A stretch of 64,000 nucleotides of DNA from Polytrichum commune (Eukaryota > Streptophyta > Polytrichopsida > Polytrichales > Polytrichaceae): assembly GCA_950295325.1 (NCBI GenBank), contig OX485806.1:2542001-2606000 (forward strand), read 5' to 3'. Position 1 is the stretch's first letter; each line of letters opens with the position of its first letter. The position numbers and the translations under genes were made by a program. This document shows, one piece after another, positions 17,934 through 30,813 of this stretch. The notes beneath the pieces are model-generated. The model was not told the origin of the DNA, did not search any database, and saw nothing but the letters and a program-made list of their open reading frames with translations.

Positions 17934-19500
17934 TCATGCTCCAAAGAAATACTTTACACCAATGTATCCCACAACTGGGATAGCTCCAATTCCAACAAGA
18001 GCTGGAGCCCCAAGTAGGGCACCGCCCCCCATTGCCGCACTCTGGGCAGCCGCAAACCACGACCCTGCGGCAACCCCTGCGCTGCCAGTGCTGCAACACA
18101 ATGCAACAATTTTTGAACCTATGTCTTGCAAATGTAGAAGGTCCCTATACACCAGAGCTCAAATTGATATCTCCAACTACACTATCTTGTGTGATTAGTG
18201 TGGGTTACCATCCAGAGTTACGTGTTCCTATAAATTTTTACGTATCATTTTCTACCCAAATAACATAAGTGCACTAAGTATAATATTTAGTGTCACCAAC
18301 TCTAATTGTCTTGCTCACTACTACGTGTAAACCGTTGTATAGTGTCACCAAAACTAAATGTTAACCCAACATTATTTGCCATTCCTTGTAAAATTTTTTG
18401 GGGGACAATAGATTTACAGTGTTGCAATTAGCATCACTTACCAAGTTATTTTTCATCCAAATTTCAATCATCCATGACAATATTTCATCACAAGTTGCTG
18501 ATAAGGGAAGGTAGGATTTTGGCCAATGGGTGAACTCATCTATCTTCCATGACAATATATATGTTCACTTATTCATAAGAAGTGTCATCCGATCAGTTAA
18601 AATAGTGACATTAAATACCATAACACTAGATATCACATTTAGTGTAGTTAGCATGCACACCAAAGAACATGATATAACTTAGTTGGTAAAAGCCGATATT
18701 AATGTCAGTAAAAAGTTATAGCCGCACGTAACTCCGAATGGTATATCCACACTAATCAGACAAAACAATGTAGCAGTTTTTGGGAGTGTCACGGTGTTGG
18801 GGTCTCATACTTGGATTTGCTCATTCAAAGTTCAAACAATTGAGAGCGGGACTAGTTTGAGCCAGTGCCAAGTGGCCATGCTCAAAGTGAAATATGTCAA
18901 GAGGGGAATGTTAATGAACAAGGAACAAGCCAAAGGATGTCTGAGGGCTTGGGGCCACAATACAAGGGCTCGAACTCTCCACATTCCTAAACAACCTCCG
19001 TTGAGGAAGCTTAGGTTTTTGACCCAAAGCTTGTCGATAATGATTGGGTGTTCATCTAAGTTGTAAGCTGTGTAAAGTGAAGTCGAGTGAACAAGTATGT
19101 GTGAGAGGCTCTCAGCCAATGAGGAGGTTCCTCTCTTCAACCTCTCTAGCGTAAAGGGGATCTCAGGCTTCGTATGTGAGGCTCATTCATTGTCAAGGGT
19201 GCATGACATGCACTTCTTGTGGTCTTGTTTAGAGTTGATATAATCATGAAATAGACCAGAAAATGATATTATACAAGTATGAATCTAGAATAGTTTACGT
19301 GAACAAAATATTTAAACAAGACTTGATAGTCTACTGTGGTTTGAGGTCAATTACCCTGCCATCATGCCCGCCGCGATAGAACCAGCCGCGGGGCCTGCTG
19401 CAGTGAATCCCATGGTATTCAAAACTAGTGGGACGGCAGCTTTCACTGCCAACCCTGTGGTAGCTAAGATGGCGGCGGCAGTGCCGGCTGTTTCACCCAT
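17934..19500 (-). CDS. IFI6/IFI27 (ISG12)-like small membrane protein, two coding exons
   Basis: Exon 1 is 19500-19355, exon 2 is 18090-17934. Donor GG|GTAATT and acceptor TTGCAG|CACTGG fit plant introns and keep the frame. The 100-residue product begins MGETAGTAAAILATTG, continues with KAAVPLVLNTMGFTAAGPA and AAGSIAAGMMAG, then GVAAGSWFAAAQSAAMGGG and GIGAIPVVGYIGVKYFFGA. Gly/Ala-rich hydrophobic helices with the GFTxAGxAAGSxAA block are diagnostic of the IFI6/IFI27 family; in animals these are small mitochondrial or ER membrane proteins linked to apoptosis and innate immunity. The function in plants is unclear. The intron (1264 bp) carries a MITE at 18270-18648. The bases before the ATG (ACAG) could be a splice acceptor, so an upstream non-coding exon is possible. 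No frame damage is seen. Confidence 0.82.
18270..18648. mobile_element. MITE with TTTAGTG termini, copy 1, in the ISG12-like intron
   Basis: Ends near GCACTAAGTATAATATTTAG and CACATTTAGTGTA. The interior is about 80% similar by eye to 63262-63639 (shared TTCAATCATCCATGACAATA, TTGGCCAATG, CACTTATTCATRAGAAGTGT). No coding capacity. Related in its ends to the TA-duplicating MITEs at 30814, 43142 and 59501. Confidence 0.75.
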
Positions 19501-19689
19501 CTGTGTCGCCAAATAATCACAAAATGCCCAGTAGACAAGTTAGTCTCGAGCGTCAACCGTACTCGATGTCCCGACTTATGAGTTATGCTGCACTAGAGGT
19601 CAAGTAGATCAACAATTTACTGCTACATCTGTGTATGTTGATCATTTGTGACTATAGGAAGCCTTAGTAGTAAAGATTCATTTAAATCA

Positions 19690-21280
19690 CGTAGCTGGAG
19701 AAGATTACAAGACACAGAAGAATGGATTCAAGAGCGTGTAAGGCTTCTTTCTCCACTGCTTTGTTTCACCAGCCAGACAAAGACTGAATCAATTTAGTAG
19801 ACGCATGTACTAGGCCGCTCGTCTGTATGGACCGACAGACACTTCTGCTCATAACTTGTGATCAAAGAAGATTTAGCCGAAAAGGTTCACTTGAATCAGC
19901 CTGAACGTTTTCTGCATGCTGAACACTCCACTTATTTGTGCCTGATGCAAACAATACTAGGGATTCCTGCAAGCTTAGACGCAACGATCGAGATTTTCCC
20001 CAAGGCCAGTAAAATCGTTACAGCCATGGAGAGCCACCGGGCTGGGCTAAATACGCCTTTCATCACATCCAACGTGACGGGAGAGAATTACGAAACACAG
20101 AAGAATGGATTCGAGAGCGTCGAAGGCTTCTTTCTCCATTTAGTGCTTTACCAGTCAGACACACAGTGTAGCTCTGCTATCGATCTCTACCGCGAAAAGC
20201 AACCAACAGCAAGTCTTGTAACGACCTCACGAAGCTGGTGAATCTCAGAACTAGAGTGTGATCATACCGACGAAATAAATCTCTCCGGAACGAGATGAAG
20301 TTCCGCTTCCGCGTCCCTTTTGCAATGAGAAGCCTCTCAATTTACAAACTCGTAACACTGTAGAGGAAAAACTAGCCTTTCAGGCTTCAGCACATATGCC
20401 TTTCCACTTATGCAACGCGATTAGAGAGTATTGCACGACATACAGAAAAGAAGTCAAGAGCCTTAAGTTTAGGCGTCTTTCTCCACTTCTTGCTTCTGAA
20501 CCTGCAGCCAGACAAGCAGTATAGCGACTCTGCTATCTCTACCGCCTAAACCAACGGACAGAAATTCTCAAAGGTGATCAACTTCAGCACTACAGGCGAA
20601 TCATCCCAACAGAACAATTCACTCTGGAGCGAAGTGCGCTGCAATCAATTCTAACGGAAAGCAGGCGCCGATCTTCGTGCCACTTCTGCCCCCTTTTTGC
20701 AATAAGAAGCCTCTTACTCAAAAAATCCGCGACACTGTGTTGGGAATCTAGCTTTTAAGCACATATGTCTTTCAGCACGTGCAACGTGATTGGAGAAAAT
20801 ATTACAAGGAACGCCAGAAATGGATTGAAGGTCCTCGATTTAAGGCGACTTTCTCCACTTCGGCTTCACCTTGAGCCAGACACACAGTGTAGCGACTCTG
20901 CTATCTCTAGCGCCCAGAGCAACAAACAGCAAATCCTGTGAAGGAACTCTCGAAGGTGATCGACTTCAACAGACACAATAGGAATGGATTAAAGAGCCTC
21001 GAATTAGGGCGTCTTTCTCCATTTCTGCCATACCTGCAGCCAGACACATAGTGCAGCAACTCTGCTATCTCTAGCGCCAGAAAGCAATGATCAGCAGCTC
21101 TCGAAAGGTGATCAACTTCAAAACTAGAGTGTAAATCATACCGATAGAGCGACTTTCTCACGAACGAAAAGCGCCACTGCAACCAGAGTTGAATTGTTAC
21201 CTGGAGCGGCACTGTCGCCACTTCCACCCTGAAGCCTCTCAATTCACAACACCGCAACAATGTGATGGAGGAAAAGTAGC
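19690..21280. repeat. Degenerate tandem array, ~370-bp units
   Basis: At least four diverged units. Landmarks recur in order: GAAGCCTCTCAATT, CTAGCCTTTCA, CACATATG, GCGTCTTTCTCCA, CCAGACACACAGTG, CTCTGCTATCTCTA. They lie near 20100-20325, 20328-20700, 20703-20970 and 20990-21280, with a partial unit at 19690-19800. A detached unit is at 15830. Frames over it are broken differently in each unit, so it does not look coding. It lies upstream of the ISG12-like gene. Confidence 0.7.
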
Positions 21281-21289
21281 GTGAGCGTG

Positions 21290-24200
21290 CAAACTTGAAA
21301 TAATATGTCGATTATGATCGTCACTGAAAGAGCTTGACATTAATATACAAGTGTGGTGGAAGGATGAACGCACCTCACAGAAAACTGTGTAGATGTAGAT
21401 TTCACTCATTCATGAGTTCAGGCCTGTCGGTAATTCAATGGGCACAACAGTCATGGTGAACGGAGAATCCTTAGAGGTCTGAGGGCGATCTACACTATGT
21501 ACCACGAAGTTGTCCGAGGGCGATGTAAGAGACCTGATTGGTTGCTGAACTTGTTTCGGGATAGTACAGTCATCATGGAAGTCGACCTTCCCAAAATACA
21601 ATTTTTAAGGTCTGTTAAATGTATTGACATGGTCCAACATGTTTTGGGCTGAGAGAGGCAAGAGAGGTGGTATGGTAGGAAAAGGCAAGGGCCCATGTCA
21701 GAGAAATGCCGTTTCCATAAATTTTCAATGAATGTTTTTTGAGGGTTGTACGTGATATAGCGGCTACCCTTCATTACTAGAAAAAAGTTATAATTCAAAA
21801 AATTGGTATAATGTTATAATTCAAAAGAACAATATAACATTTAATAATTTAAAAAAACTAGTATAACGTCTAAATCTCAAAAAGTAGAGATTTTTTTAAT
21901 TAACTAAAATTAGTAAAATATTACACATACAGTAAAACGGTAAAACAATTAAATTTAAGTAAATTATTATAACATTAAATTAAAATAAAGTAGGAGATTG
22001 TTAAAGAATACTAGATTAATATAACATTAAATAACATGACGACAGTAAAAATAAAAATTACAATAAACAATAAAACATCAAAATGTGAAATGAACTAGAA
22101 TTTGTATATAAGGTTGTTGTATTAAGGAGGCTTTCATTTCTCTTGTGAACTTATTGTGGCATTGTGTAAAGTGTAAGATATTTTTTAACAACAATGAAAG
22201 GATATACTACAAATAAAGAGTCACGTATAGTCATAAGAAGAGCGATTACAAAATTTATAATAGATAGAAGACAAAAGAACTTTATTTTTTAGGAGTAAAT
22301 AATCGTTCATTTTAAAAATGTTGTTTGTTTTTTGTTTGTTCTTTTTTCTTTCTAGTGTATTTCGTCATCCGCCAATGTTTAATTTTTTGGAAGGTTGATA
22401 AGTAGATTAGCATCTTGAAGTAGCAGAAACAACAACAACAACAACAACAATAGTAATACTAATATCAAGCTTCGAATTGTTCCTAAGAAGAAGAGAAAGC
22501 AAATAACAAATCAAAGACTGCAAAACATGAAAAAAATAAAAACTAATATTATTGAGGTTGGTGAATCCAAAAATAAATTTAATAAATAAACGATGAGGAT
22601 AAAATGGAAGGACTTTAAAATGCTTACTACATAATCATTTTGTAGCAACTGTTGCTAATTCCCTTAAATCATCTTTCTCATTTTCATTTCTAGCAAGGGT
22701 CACAAGCACTAACCCTTCGCATTCCGCCATGCTAATGGTTAGCTCTTCGTACCCCAAACCTTATACTTCATAAGAGTGGAACCAACCCTTTCACTTTGCT
22801 TTCGGGACTCACCCCTTAATCGGTAACCAATTCTTAGATGTGGACTTCTAGTATCCATGAAAGTCCAATTTATTTTGATCATCACATTGCCGGAGCAACA
22901 CTATAATTACCCAAACCATACTAGGCAACTATGTCCTCACATTGGGCCAAAGACCATGGAAGCTGTGCCGTTCGGCCTCGGGTGGGTGAGGCCACACCAC
23001 CTTACCCATATAAGCCTCTAAGAATTTTGGTAGCGCCCCTACACCACCGTCAAGAAACCTTTTGTCTCTCTATTAGGAATTGGGGCCAAGTAGACATTTT
23101 CAATTAGCCGCTGGGGCTAGAAGGCCCCAACAGCTTCAGAACATGATAACTTTCTTCTATGATATTAGATTCTAACAAGCAACCACTCCATTGTCATCTA
23201 GGTTTCACGTAGATGCCAATGGACTCCTCACTTTCCCCATTCGGGCAAGTATTGAGGAAGTTATACCTGTTCAAACCTTGGCAGTCCCAGGAGCCACTCC
23301 CTGGGCACTGCTGCAGCAGGGCGCTATCTTGGAACAACGCCCCACTCAAATTGTCATATCTCCTAGCTCACACCTCCGATTAAAGTGTTCTCTAGCATTC
23401 TAGAATCAACACGCCATTAGCTACTTGTAGCTCATGACCTTATCCTCGTGGCTCCTAGTCACCATGGAGGCGTTCCCAACGCTCGGGGCCCTCACCCACA
23501 CTAGGATGACTTGGGCCCTCTCACCAACGGCGCCACAAGTCCCAGATGTCACTTTGGGGTTCCCCTTGTGCCCATGGTGTTTGGGGCACTCCTCATGGAG
23601 AGGTGCGCGACACATTTGAGGCGAGATGGAAGAAGAATTTGCCAAACCGCAAATAAACAAAATAAATATTTTTAACATAAGTTATTTATCAAAACAACAA
23701 AAAAAATCATTAAAAAATAACAATAAGTTTTTTTAGTAAAAGATAAGTTGAATGAGGTTGAATGCGGATGTATATGAGTTGAATACGAGGGCGTATATGG
23801 GTCATATGATGAGGCTCTAGAAAGCCTTGGCACGGGGACATCAAATTTTGTCTTTTAATCCTATGCAGTCTTATGCACGCATGAGGTTTCGAATATATGC
23901 CAGTTCAAATCAAAATTCCACTGGCCCAAACAGTTAATCATTCATTTTTTACACCTATTTAGTGCAATATAGTTTCTTGAATGTATATATTATGTAGTTT
24001 CATCGTAAACACTATATTTATACAAAAAATATTATACTTAGAAATTAACATTGTTTTTACAAAGTATATCATTTTTGCAAAATTAATCAAATCTACTACT
24101 ATGTTTTATGTATGTTTTTTCAGTTTGTTATTATCATCCGCATGCATCAACACTTGGATTAAATTACAAATTCGATTGGTAACTACAATCTAAAATTTTA

Positions 24201-24690
24201 ATCGTTCTTGGTTGTTATGTTAAAGAAATAAAAAAATATTGAAAAAGAATACAAGTCTAATAAAGGGCAAATGAAGTTTCTAGATCACATGAAGAACAAT
24301 AATTTAAAAGGTTTTAAGAAATAGATAAATATTATGGGAGCAAAGCAATTGTACATAATCAGATTTCAGCAAATGCAACGGAATCATTTCTAGAAGATGT
24401 TATTTTATCTACACTTATATCTTATCCACTAATATCAATTACTACACCAACATGTAGATCACAAGACAAGAAAAAAATTCAAAAGTTTATTGAAACATTT
24501 TGTAAGCAAATCTGGAGTTTTTCTTGCGTCATTTCAAGAATTTAGTAATTTTTCTAGGAATATGGACATAAATTTCACTATTCTTTTAAATAAATTTTAG
24601 TTACTGCTCTACTATATCACTGACACTATCACTATTTGTATTTGATAGACTAGATTTATTTCGTATGTTGTATTGTCATAGATTTTTTGC
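21290..24690. other. AT-rich intergenic region, no gene recognised
   Basis: Contains an (AAC)n microsatellite near 22430-22450 and a GC-richer patch at 22950-23620 without identifiable coding. An open minus-strand stretch at 21410-21601 ends ...TVVPIELPTGLNS and could be a terminal exon, but I cannot place it. The rest is AT-rich and featureless. Confidence 0.4.
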
Positions 24691-25485
24691 TAACAAATTA
24701 TGCAAAATTATGATTTCCCTTAGAAGGTTATTTACCTTCTTATTTTTCTTCAATAAAAATGAATATGTTTCTACATCATTTATCGCGTCTAGAATTGGAA
24801 CATCATTCATGGCCAAAAAATTATTTTCACTTCAGCAAGTCTCATTTTTTCTCCGCACGATTCATTTCTTTCTCGTAATTTTTCCTTAGTAACTCTTATA
24901 ACTAGTTTGTTTTTGTGCTTTTACAATCAAATCTTCTTCAATCCCTCATTGTTTATAATACATATATTGTGCAACATTATACATATTGCTAAAATATCTA
25001 GCATATTCCTCAACGGTACTTCTGATTACGTCATTAATAGCCTCCGTCTATCCTTTAGCATACCAAATTCTTTTTCTACACACGTTCCAGTTGAAGACTG
25101 CATGAAATTTCAATTTGCCTCTTTTTTAGAAAATGCAGTAATTCCACCCTTAAATGAACAGTACATACATGGCCTCACCGAATACGCAGCGTCTCCGACA
25201 AATTTATAGGGCTAGAATTTCACCTCTATACATGCTTATCCGATTGTCATGACCTGAAATACAACCCAATCTTGCAGACTTCTTGTCCATTCAAATTAAA
25301 AATCCCAGAATATATAATCTGGTCCAACAATTCTCTGTAAAATTGTTGAGTGGAATAATTTTATACGGTAATAGTTTTTTCTGTTGACTACATAGCTAAA
25401 ACAAGAATATGCGAATCGTCTATTGCCCCCTATAATGTACAGTGTCGTGATGTGTGCCGGTAAAAGGTCAAAATTTGGCAATTAG

Positions 25486-26185
25486 ATGAGTTGGTAGAGT
25501 TTATGTATGTTAATAAAATGATGTTAGTATGGTCATATTCTAGTTTGTAGTAGTTGAATACCGGTCTTCGTTTGAGGCCCGGTCATAGTTTAATAACAGG
25601 GTAGTATAAAGTTAGGTTAGGGTGGATTAGGGCTAAGCGGCGGCGGTGGCGGCCGAGCCTTAGTTGCAAAGGGGTCTTTGTACCCTAACCCCAAAGACTT
25701 TTCATTGGCCAAGGGGGTCCAAAGGAAGGGTATTTAAGGAAGGGAAGTTCTTCTTCTTCTTCTTCTTCTTCTTCTTCTTCGAGGTGTTCGCGTTTTGGAA
25801 CTTGGAGTGTTGGAGTTTCTTGAGAGTTAGAGAGTTGGATTTTTTTAGAGTTAGAGAGTTGGAACTTTTTGAAAGTTTGATAGTATTCTTTAGTGTTTCT
25901 AGGCACTAGGGAGCTTGAGGGTGATGAGGTAATTAGAAGATGTGTGGAGAGACACTTGAGGCATAGTTGTATTTCTACACTTCGTTTATAAAGAGCATAT
26001 TTCAAAATTTGGTTAATGCATGTTAGATTATAAACTTGATGTGATAATTTAGAGAGATGTATAGTGAGGTACTTCATGTGTATGTAAGTTTCGAAAGATA
26101 TTTGATAGTGGATGAAGATTAGTTTAGAGGAAATATACTATGAAACCTCCAACAACCTACCACGTCTAGAAACTTCATGTTTTTT
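25486..26185. other. ~0.7-kb interruption inside the Harbinger relic, with (TTC)11
   Basis: It separates two collinear transposase halves. Holds (TTC)11 at 25748-25780, a GGCGGCGG patch near 25640 and a TATTTAAGG box at about 25733, so it may be a solo LTR or promoter-bearing insertion. Clear termini were not found. Confidence 0.45.
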
Positions 26186-26458
26186 GAACATCTCACAACA
26201 AATGACACGACAACGGTATACCATGTAGTATTTTGAACCTTATAGCTAAAATCCTAAATTATGATTCATCCGGAGTTGGTACAAAACATGGTTGCAAATG
26301 ATTCCTAATAGCCCTACATTATTTCCTTACTATTTTTTATAATGTGTTGTTATGAACTCTATACAAGTCTCATATGCTTTGCAGTTCATCGCCGCTACCT
26401 AACATATGCAATGACATTGCTACCCTCTCTTGCACTAGTACAGTAATTCTAAAATAGA

Positions 26459-26479
26459 TTTTTTTTTTTTTTTTTTTTT
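26459..26479. repeat. Poly-T tract (21 bp)
   Basis: An uninterrupted T run, within the Harbinger relic. Confidence 0.85.
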
Positions 26480-26849
26480 CAAATATGGGTCCAATCTCTC
26501 ACACAAAAATATGAAAGCATTATATGTCACTCGAACTCGTTTTCTAAACTCTCTTCCCATCCACAATTCCAACAATAAGCTTTCTACAAATCCGGACATC
26601 TGTTGTTGACTCCATATGTTTCTCTCTTTATGCCCCATCCTCTCATAAACTAAGCTCAAAAATGTAAAATTCTCCCACTCTTCTTGCAAAAACAATGCTT
26701 GAATGTCCACAAAATGCTCCACAAGCATGTACAAAAACATGAATAATCCTAAGAGCAATACAAAGGTCTTTGTCCTCTCCTCCATTACAACCATGCTTAC
26801 TGGAATTCAAAATGAAAACAAGCAAAAACAAGAAGTGAGGTTAAGATAA

Positions 26850-29610
26850 GACTAATAAAGCCAAAAGAATGGTCAAAGCTGATTTTCTTTTTAAAAAAAT
26901 TTTAACTCTCATTTTTTGTGCATATATTAAAAAATCAAGACCTTCACTTTTTGGTCCATGGTCTTTCCTCTTGGTCCACATTTGGTTTACACCTAGTGAG
27001 AGGCCCAAGCCTCTCAAAACTAGTTTACTATGAAGTCAAACCATGGAAGTTGGACCATGAACTCGGAGCATTGACAAAGGTCATCTTCCATGGTCCAACT
27101 TCATGGTCCATAGTGTAAACCGGCCCTTAGGTATAAGTAGCCTCACTGTCTGAGGTTAATGAGCCTAAGTAGACAAACCCATTTCCGATGACCGCCCCAA
27201 TCATAATACACAAAGTCCCCGAAACCGTGAAGCTCCACACTTGTAGCCATCATTCTATAACTTGGAATCATAGAAATAGGTAGTGACCATATAAGAGGGG
27301 ACTGGCATAAGCTTAATTATTGAGGAGTTTGAGAGCGTAATGGAAAAAGTAGGTTTAAACATCATTGGTTTGGGTTCCTTGAAAAGGGCACTAACTACAC
27401 TCAAGTTTTCGTATCAATTATCAAAAACAAGTCGCATATCATGTGAATATGGGTTGGGCAAGAATCTCGCCTTTGGAAATTTATAGTAATATCAATACTT
27501 CAAAATAAATTGCGTTTTTTTGTTAAACGTTTTGATTTCGATTTCCAAGCATGTGAAAAACCACTCCATTATCACACATGTACCATGCTTATGTGAATTT
27601 GCCTAAGTTATTGGAATGTGTCTATCTACCTTAATGAGGGAGGTAATTGCCCTATTAACTACATGTAGTTAAATTTTTGCTATCTCTCGATAAAATAAAA
27701 CCCAAGATATAGACTCTGAAGGAAGGCTTGAACTTATGTCTATTATAGGCATTTGTCACTTTATAATTCATTAATTAGACACAAGGATTTTATTTCACTA
27801 TGGGAACACAATTAACATGACTTCCACTATTCTTTCTTTAAGAGTTCCTATCTTCTAGGACATCTCTTTCAGTATTTCATTCAATCTAGTATGTTAATTA
27901 TGGTTTGCAAATTTTCCTTTTCTTATCTAAAGTTTGACCATAGTCTTTGGTAGTATTGATCTTTTGAGTGTTACAATTGTCTTTGTGTAACCATTGGCCA
28001 ATGCATCTTCAAATCACAACTTCTTACATTAATTGGTTAATGTTAATTCCCATGAAAGACAATAGTATATTTATTACTTCCAGGATTTAATCATTACTTA
28101 CAACTTATGTAATTAATAGCTAGAACCAGGGTCAAGCTATAGTTTTGGCTACCTTGCACAAACTGCAACAATAACAACCAGGTAACACACAAGACCATAG
28201 TTCAGCGGGTTAAATTATGATTAATTTCCATAGATCAAAGTTATTGGACTAGGTATCCTATAAGCACCACAACTCAATATCTAGGATGATTCATGCCTAA
28301 TTACTCTTGATAAACTAGAGTTCATTTTCCTATTACAAAAACATATCATAGTGCTACCATCTGCCATTCCCACAATCACACAACTAACCAAAACATTGTT
28401 CTCATCATCTTTGGTTGATAAAGGGACTCTCTCTCACCTCTTTCATTCAATAGACCATTATTCATATGACAATAATTAACGTCAATTATATAATACGATT
28501 CATCTTATTTTTCGCTTCACCTTTCACAAATTTCAACAATAGTCAACAATTTCCTCTCTCATGCTAACTCTTGACCTTTTGGCTAGTTCACACATCCTCT
28601 ACCACTCACATGATTTGACTCTTCAAGTGGTTTCTTTCTCAAATAACCCTTGAACACTATGTTCCACCCTCTCACATGATTATTTTTACTCTTTCTCAAC
28701 AATGCTCTTTCTATATCATTTGTCTCATTGGACAATCTCTTTACTTGCTCACTTTCTGTCGCTCAAGGTTTCTCCTCTTGAGGCACTAACAGACTATAGT
28801 TTCACTTTGTTCTTCCTCTTGAAGTAGTCATTCCATCATTCTTTGCGACAATATTTACTCATACTTTCAAAATTTCCAAGTATTCCACTAACACTTTGCC
28901 AATAGTTTTATCTTTCTCTACTCAGGTTAACCCTATATGTTCCACCTCTCTCTCATGTTGAACTTTGAAAAGGGTCATGTGTCTTGGACAATTGTTACAC
29001 AATATTCAATCTCTTCTAACAATATGCTTAGCTTCTAGATTCACTCCATAATTTCTTATGCATTTCCACTCTTTCATCTTTCATTCACAATTTCATCATG
29101 TGCTTCTCCGTCTGATTCATATCCTCTTTCCCTCAAAGGTTGATCAATTCTCTATCAATTTCACATTGCTCTTCTAAACACTCACTTTCACAGCTTTAAA
29201 TCACTCAATTTCACTCACAACTTTGGACTCAGTCAAGTGCAATCACATCAAAGGACAATGGTTCACAATTTCACATTCACTCAATCAAAACAAGAAAATA
29301 ATTCGACCAAACTTTGGCCATTTAATGTAACTTATATTCAAAATGAACACTATGCTTTATCACAAAGCTGTAATCCCACAATCACTACGGTAATTATTTT
29401 TGGTTTGCAGAATTTATTTTAACTATAACCTCACATACTTTTTGTGTCGAGGGAGATAAAACTGCTTAATTCAACAATGCTCTTAAGATGCCTAAGAAGT
29501 GTCTCCTTCCCTCGACTCCCTTTGCCTCCTCGTGCCCACTGGGGAAGACAATAATCACATTATATATAACTAAGGGCTCTAAAGCCCATGCTTATAGTTG
29601 TAACTAACTA
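26850..29610. other. AT-rich intergenic region, no gene recognised
   Basis: An imperfect foldback lies at 26985-27125: GGTTTACAC...CCATGGAAGTTGGACCATGAA against TTCCATGGTCCAACTTCATGG and GTGTAAACC. Otherwise no coding, RNA gene or repeat is recognised. Confidence 0.45.
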
Positions 29611-29614
29611 TCTT

Positions 29615-29963
29615 CACTACAAGAAAACCAACCCAATGTGACCGGATGTGACTAAGTGCATATGACTATGTAGTCACCTCAGTCATTGGTTTAGTCTAAA
29701 ATCAGTCCTAAGAGGGTCCAGTCATGGACTAGTCATATACGTAGTCATATTTTTGAGGACCTGGGTGGGAACGTCTACGGGAACGGGACATATGTTCTCC
29801 TGCCCGGTTCCCAAAGTCATGCTATGAGTGTCCGATATGACCCCCAGTCAGATTGTCCGAAGCGACTAAGTCGAAATGACTACAAACAGTGCTAGTCACA
29901 TTTTGGTTTATGCCCTATTGTAGTCATAAAACCTAGTCACATTGGGTTGGTTTTCTTGTAGTG
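29615..29963. mobile_element. CACTA MITE, 349 bp
   Basis: Terminal inverted repeats of about 28 bp start CACTACAAGAAAACCAACCC and are exact inverses at the other end. The 3-bp target duplication CTT is on both sides (29612-29614, 29964-29966). No coding capacity. It is distinct from the CACTA element at 2149 beyond the first 12 bp. Confidence 0.92.
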
Positions 29964-30138
29964 CTTCGTTCATTGTTCATTGTATTTATCTATCTACATG
30001 ATGATTTCATCCACATATTGCGTAGCTGCCTATAGTGGAACAATTGACCAAAACTGTGGCTCACACTACATAACATTCTTCATGTGGAGGCTACACACGT
30101 TTAAAAATGCTAGTTTGAAACGGAGTTTGGTAACCCAA

Positions 30139-30392
30139 GGTAAAAAAAAAATTACAACCTTGACATGTGCCTAATTTTGAGGAGCTTGGTTTCAAGGTTG
30201 GATCCTCTTTTATGGGGTATAAATGTCTGTTTTCTAACTTTGATCCAAGATGGCAATTTTGCGAGGCTTATAAACTCCATTTTGATCGAAGTTGGAAAAC
30301 AAATAGTATCAACTCCAAAACAAGAGGGATCAACCTTGAAACCAAACTCCTCAAAGTTAGGCACATGTCAAAGACCAATTTTTTTTAACCAT
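30139..30392. repeat. Foldback MITE (~250 bp)
   Basis: Left arm TTGACATGTGCCTAATTTTG followed by AGGAGCTTGGTTTCAAGG; right arm is its near inverse (CCTTGAAACCAAACTCCT, CAAAGTTAGGCACATGTCAA). A-tracts lie at the outer ends (TAAAAAAAAAATT / AATTTTTTTTAA). The short frames across it are by-products. Confidence 0.75.
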
Positions 30393-30467
30393 GGCTTACC
30401 AAAATCCATTTCAAAACTGGAGTTTTCAAATGTATGTGGCCTCCCCTTCAACCCCTAGGAAGCGTTT

Positions 30468-30642
30468 GGGGGGGGGGGGGGGGGGGCGGGACCTACGGCT
30501 CATGATTCTACAAAATATCAAGAACGGTCCACATCTTCGAATGTTCTCGATTCGAATTTGAAACTATTTCAGGGTATGGTGACCAATATAATACATTTTG
30601 TGTTATATATATATATACATACACACACACACATATATTCAT
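30468..30642. repeat. Poly-G(19) and (TA)n/(CA)n microsatellites
   Basis: A 19-base G run ends at 30486. An alternating TATATA...CACACA run lies at about 30606-30642. Confidence 0.85.
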
Positions 30643-30813
30643 TCAAGAAAGTAGCTAAGTAAAGGTCAATTCCCATAACATTACCTAACCCTAATTTCTT
30701 TAAGGCTTAGTCCGTCTCTGTACTCCACAATCTAACGACCTACAACCATGGCCCCACCTTCTTCTAGCACCCATGGGAGTCGCTCACAAAATGCCTCCAC
30801 ATGGCATTCACTA

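Larger units (their letters stand above)
24900..26830 (-). pseudogene. PIF/Harbinger-type transposase, decayed and interrupted
   Basis: Reading on the minus strand in order: FVESLLLELWMGREFRKRV and YNAFIFLCERLDPYL (26610-26480), VQERVAMSLHMLGSGDELQS (about 26420), CRAIRNHLQPCFVPTPDES (about 26300), then, after a ~0.7-kb interruption, NRKNYYRIKLFHSTILQRIV and IFWDF (25400-25300), FVGDAAYSVRPCMYC (about 25195), QSSTGTCVEKEFGMLKDRRR (about 25080) and NMLDILAICIMLHNICII (about 24980). These are the successive motifs of Harbinger DDE transposases, including the VE.FG.LK.R block. Many stops and frameshifts occur, and the DG(T)H region is lost at the interruption. It is a dead relic; its TIRs were not located. 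Confidence 0.75.

Noticed and set aside
25685-26077. Minus-strand frame with poly-Glu
   Set aside because: The Glu run is the translated (TTC)11 microsatellite; the rest has no family resemblance.
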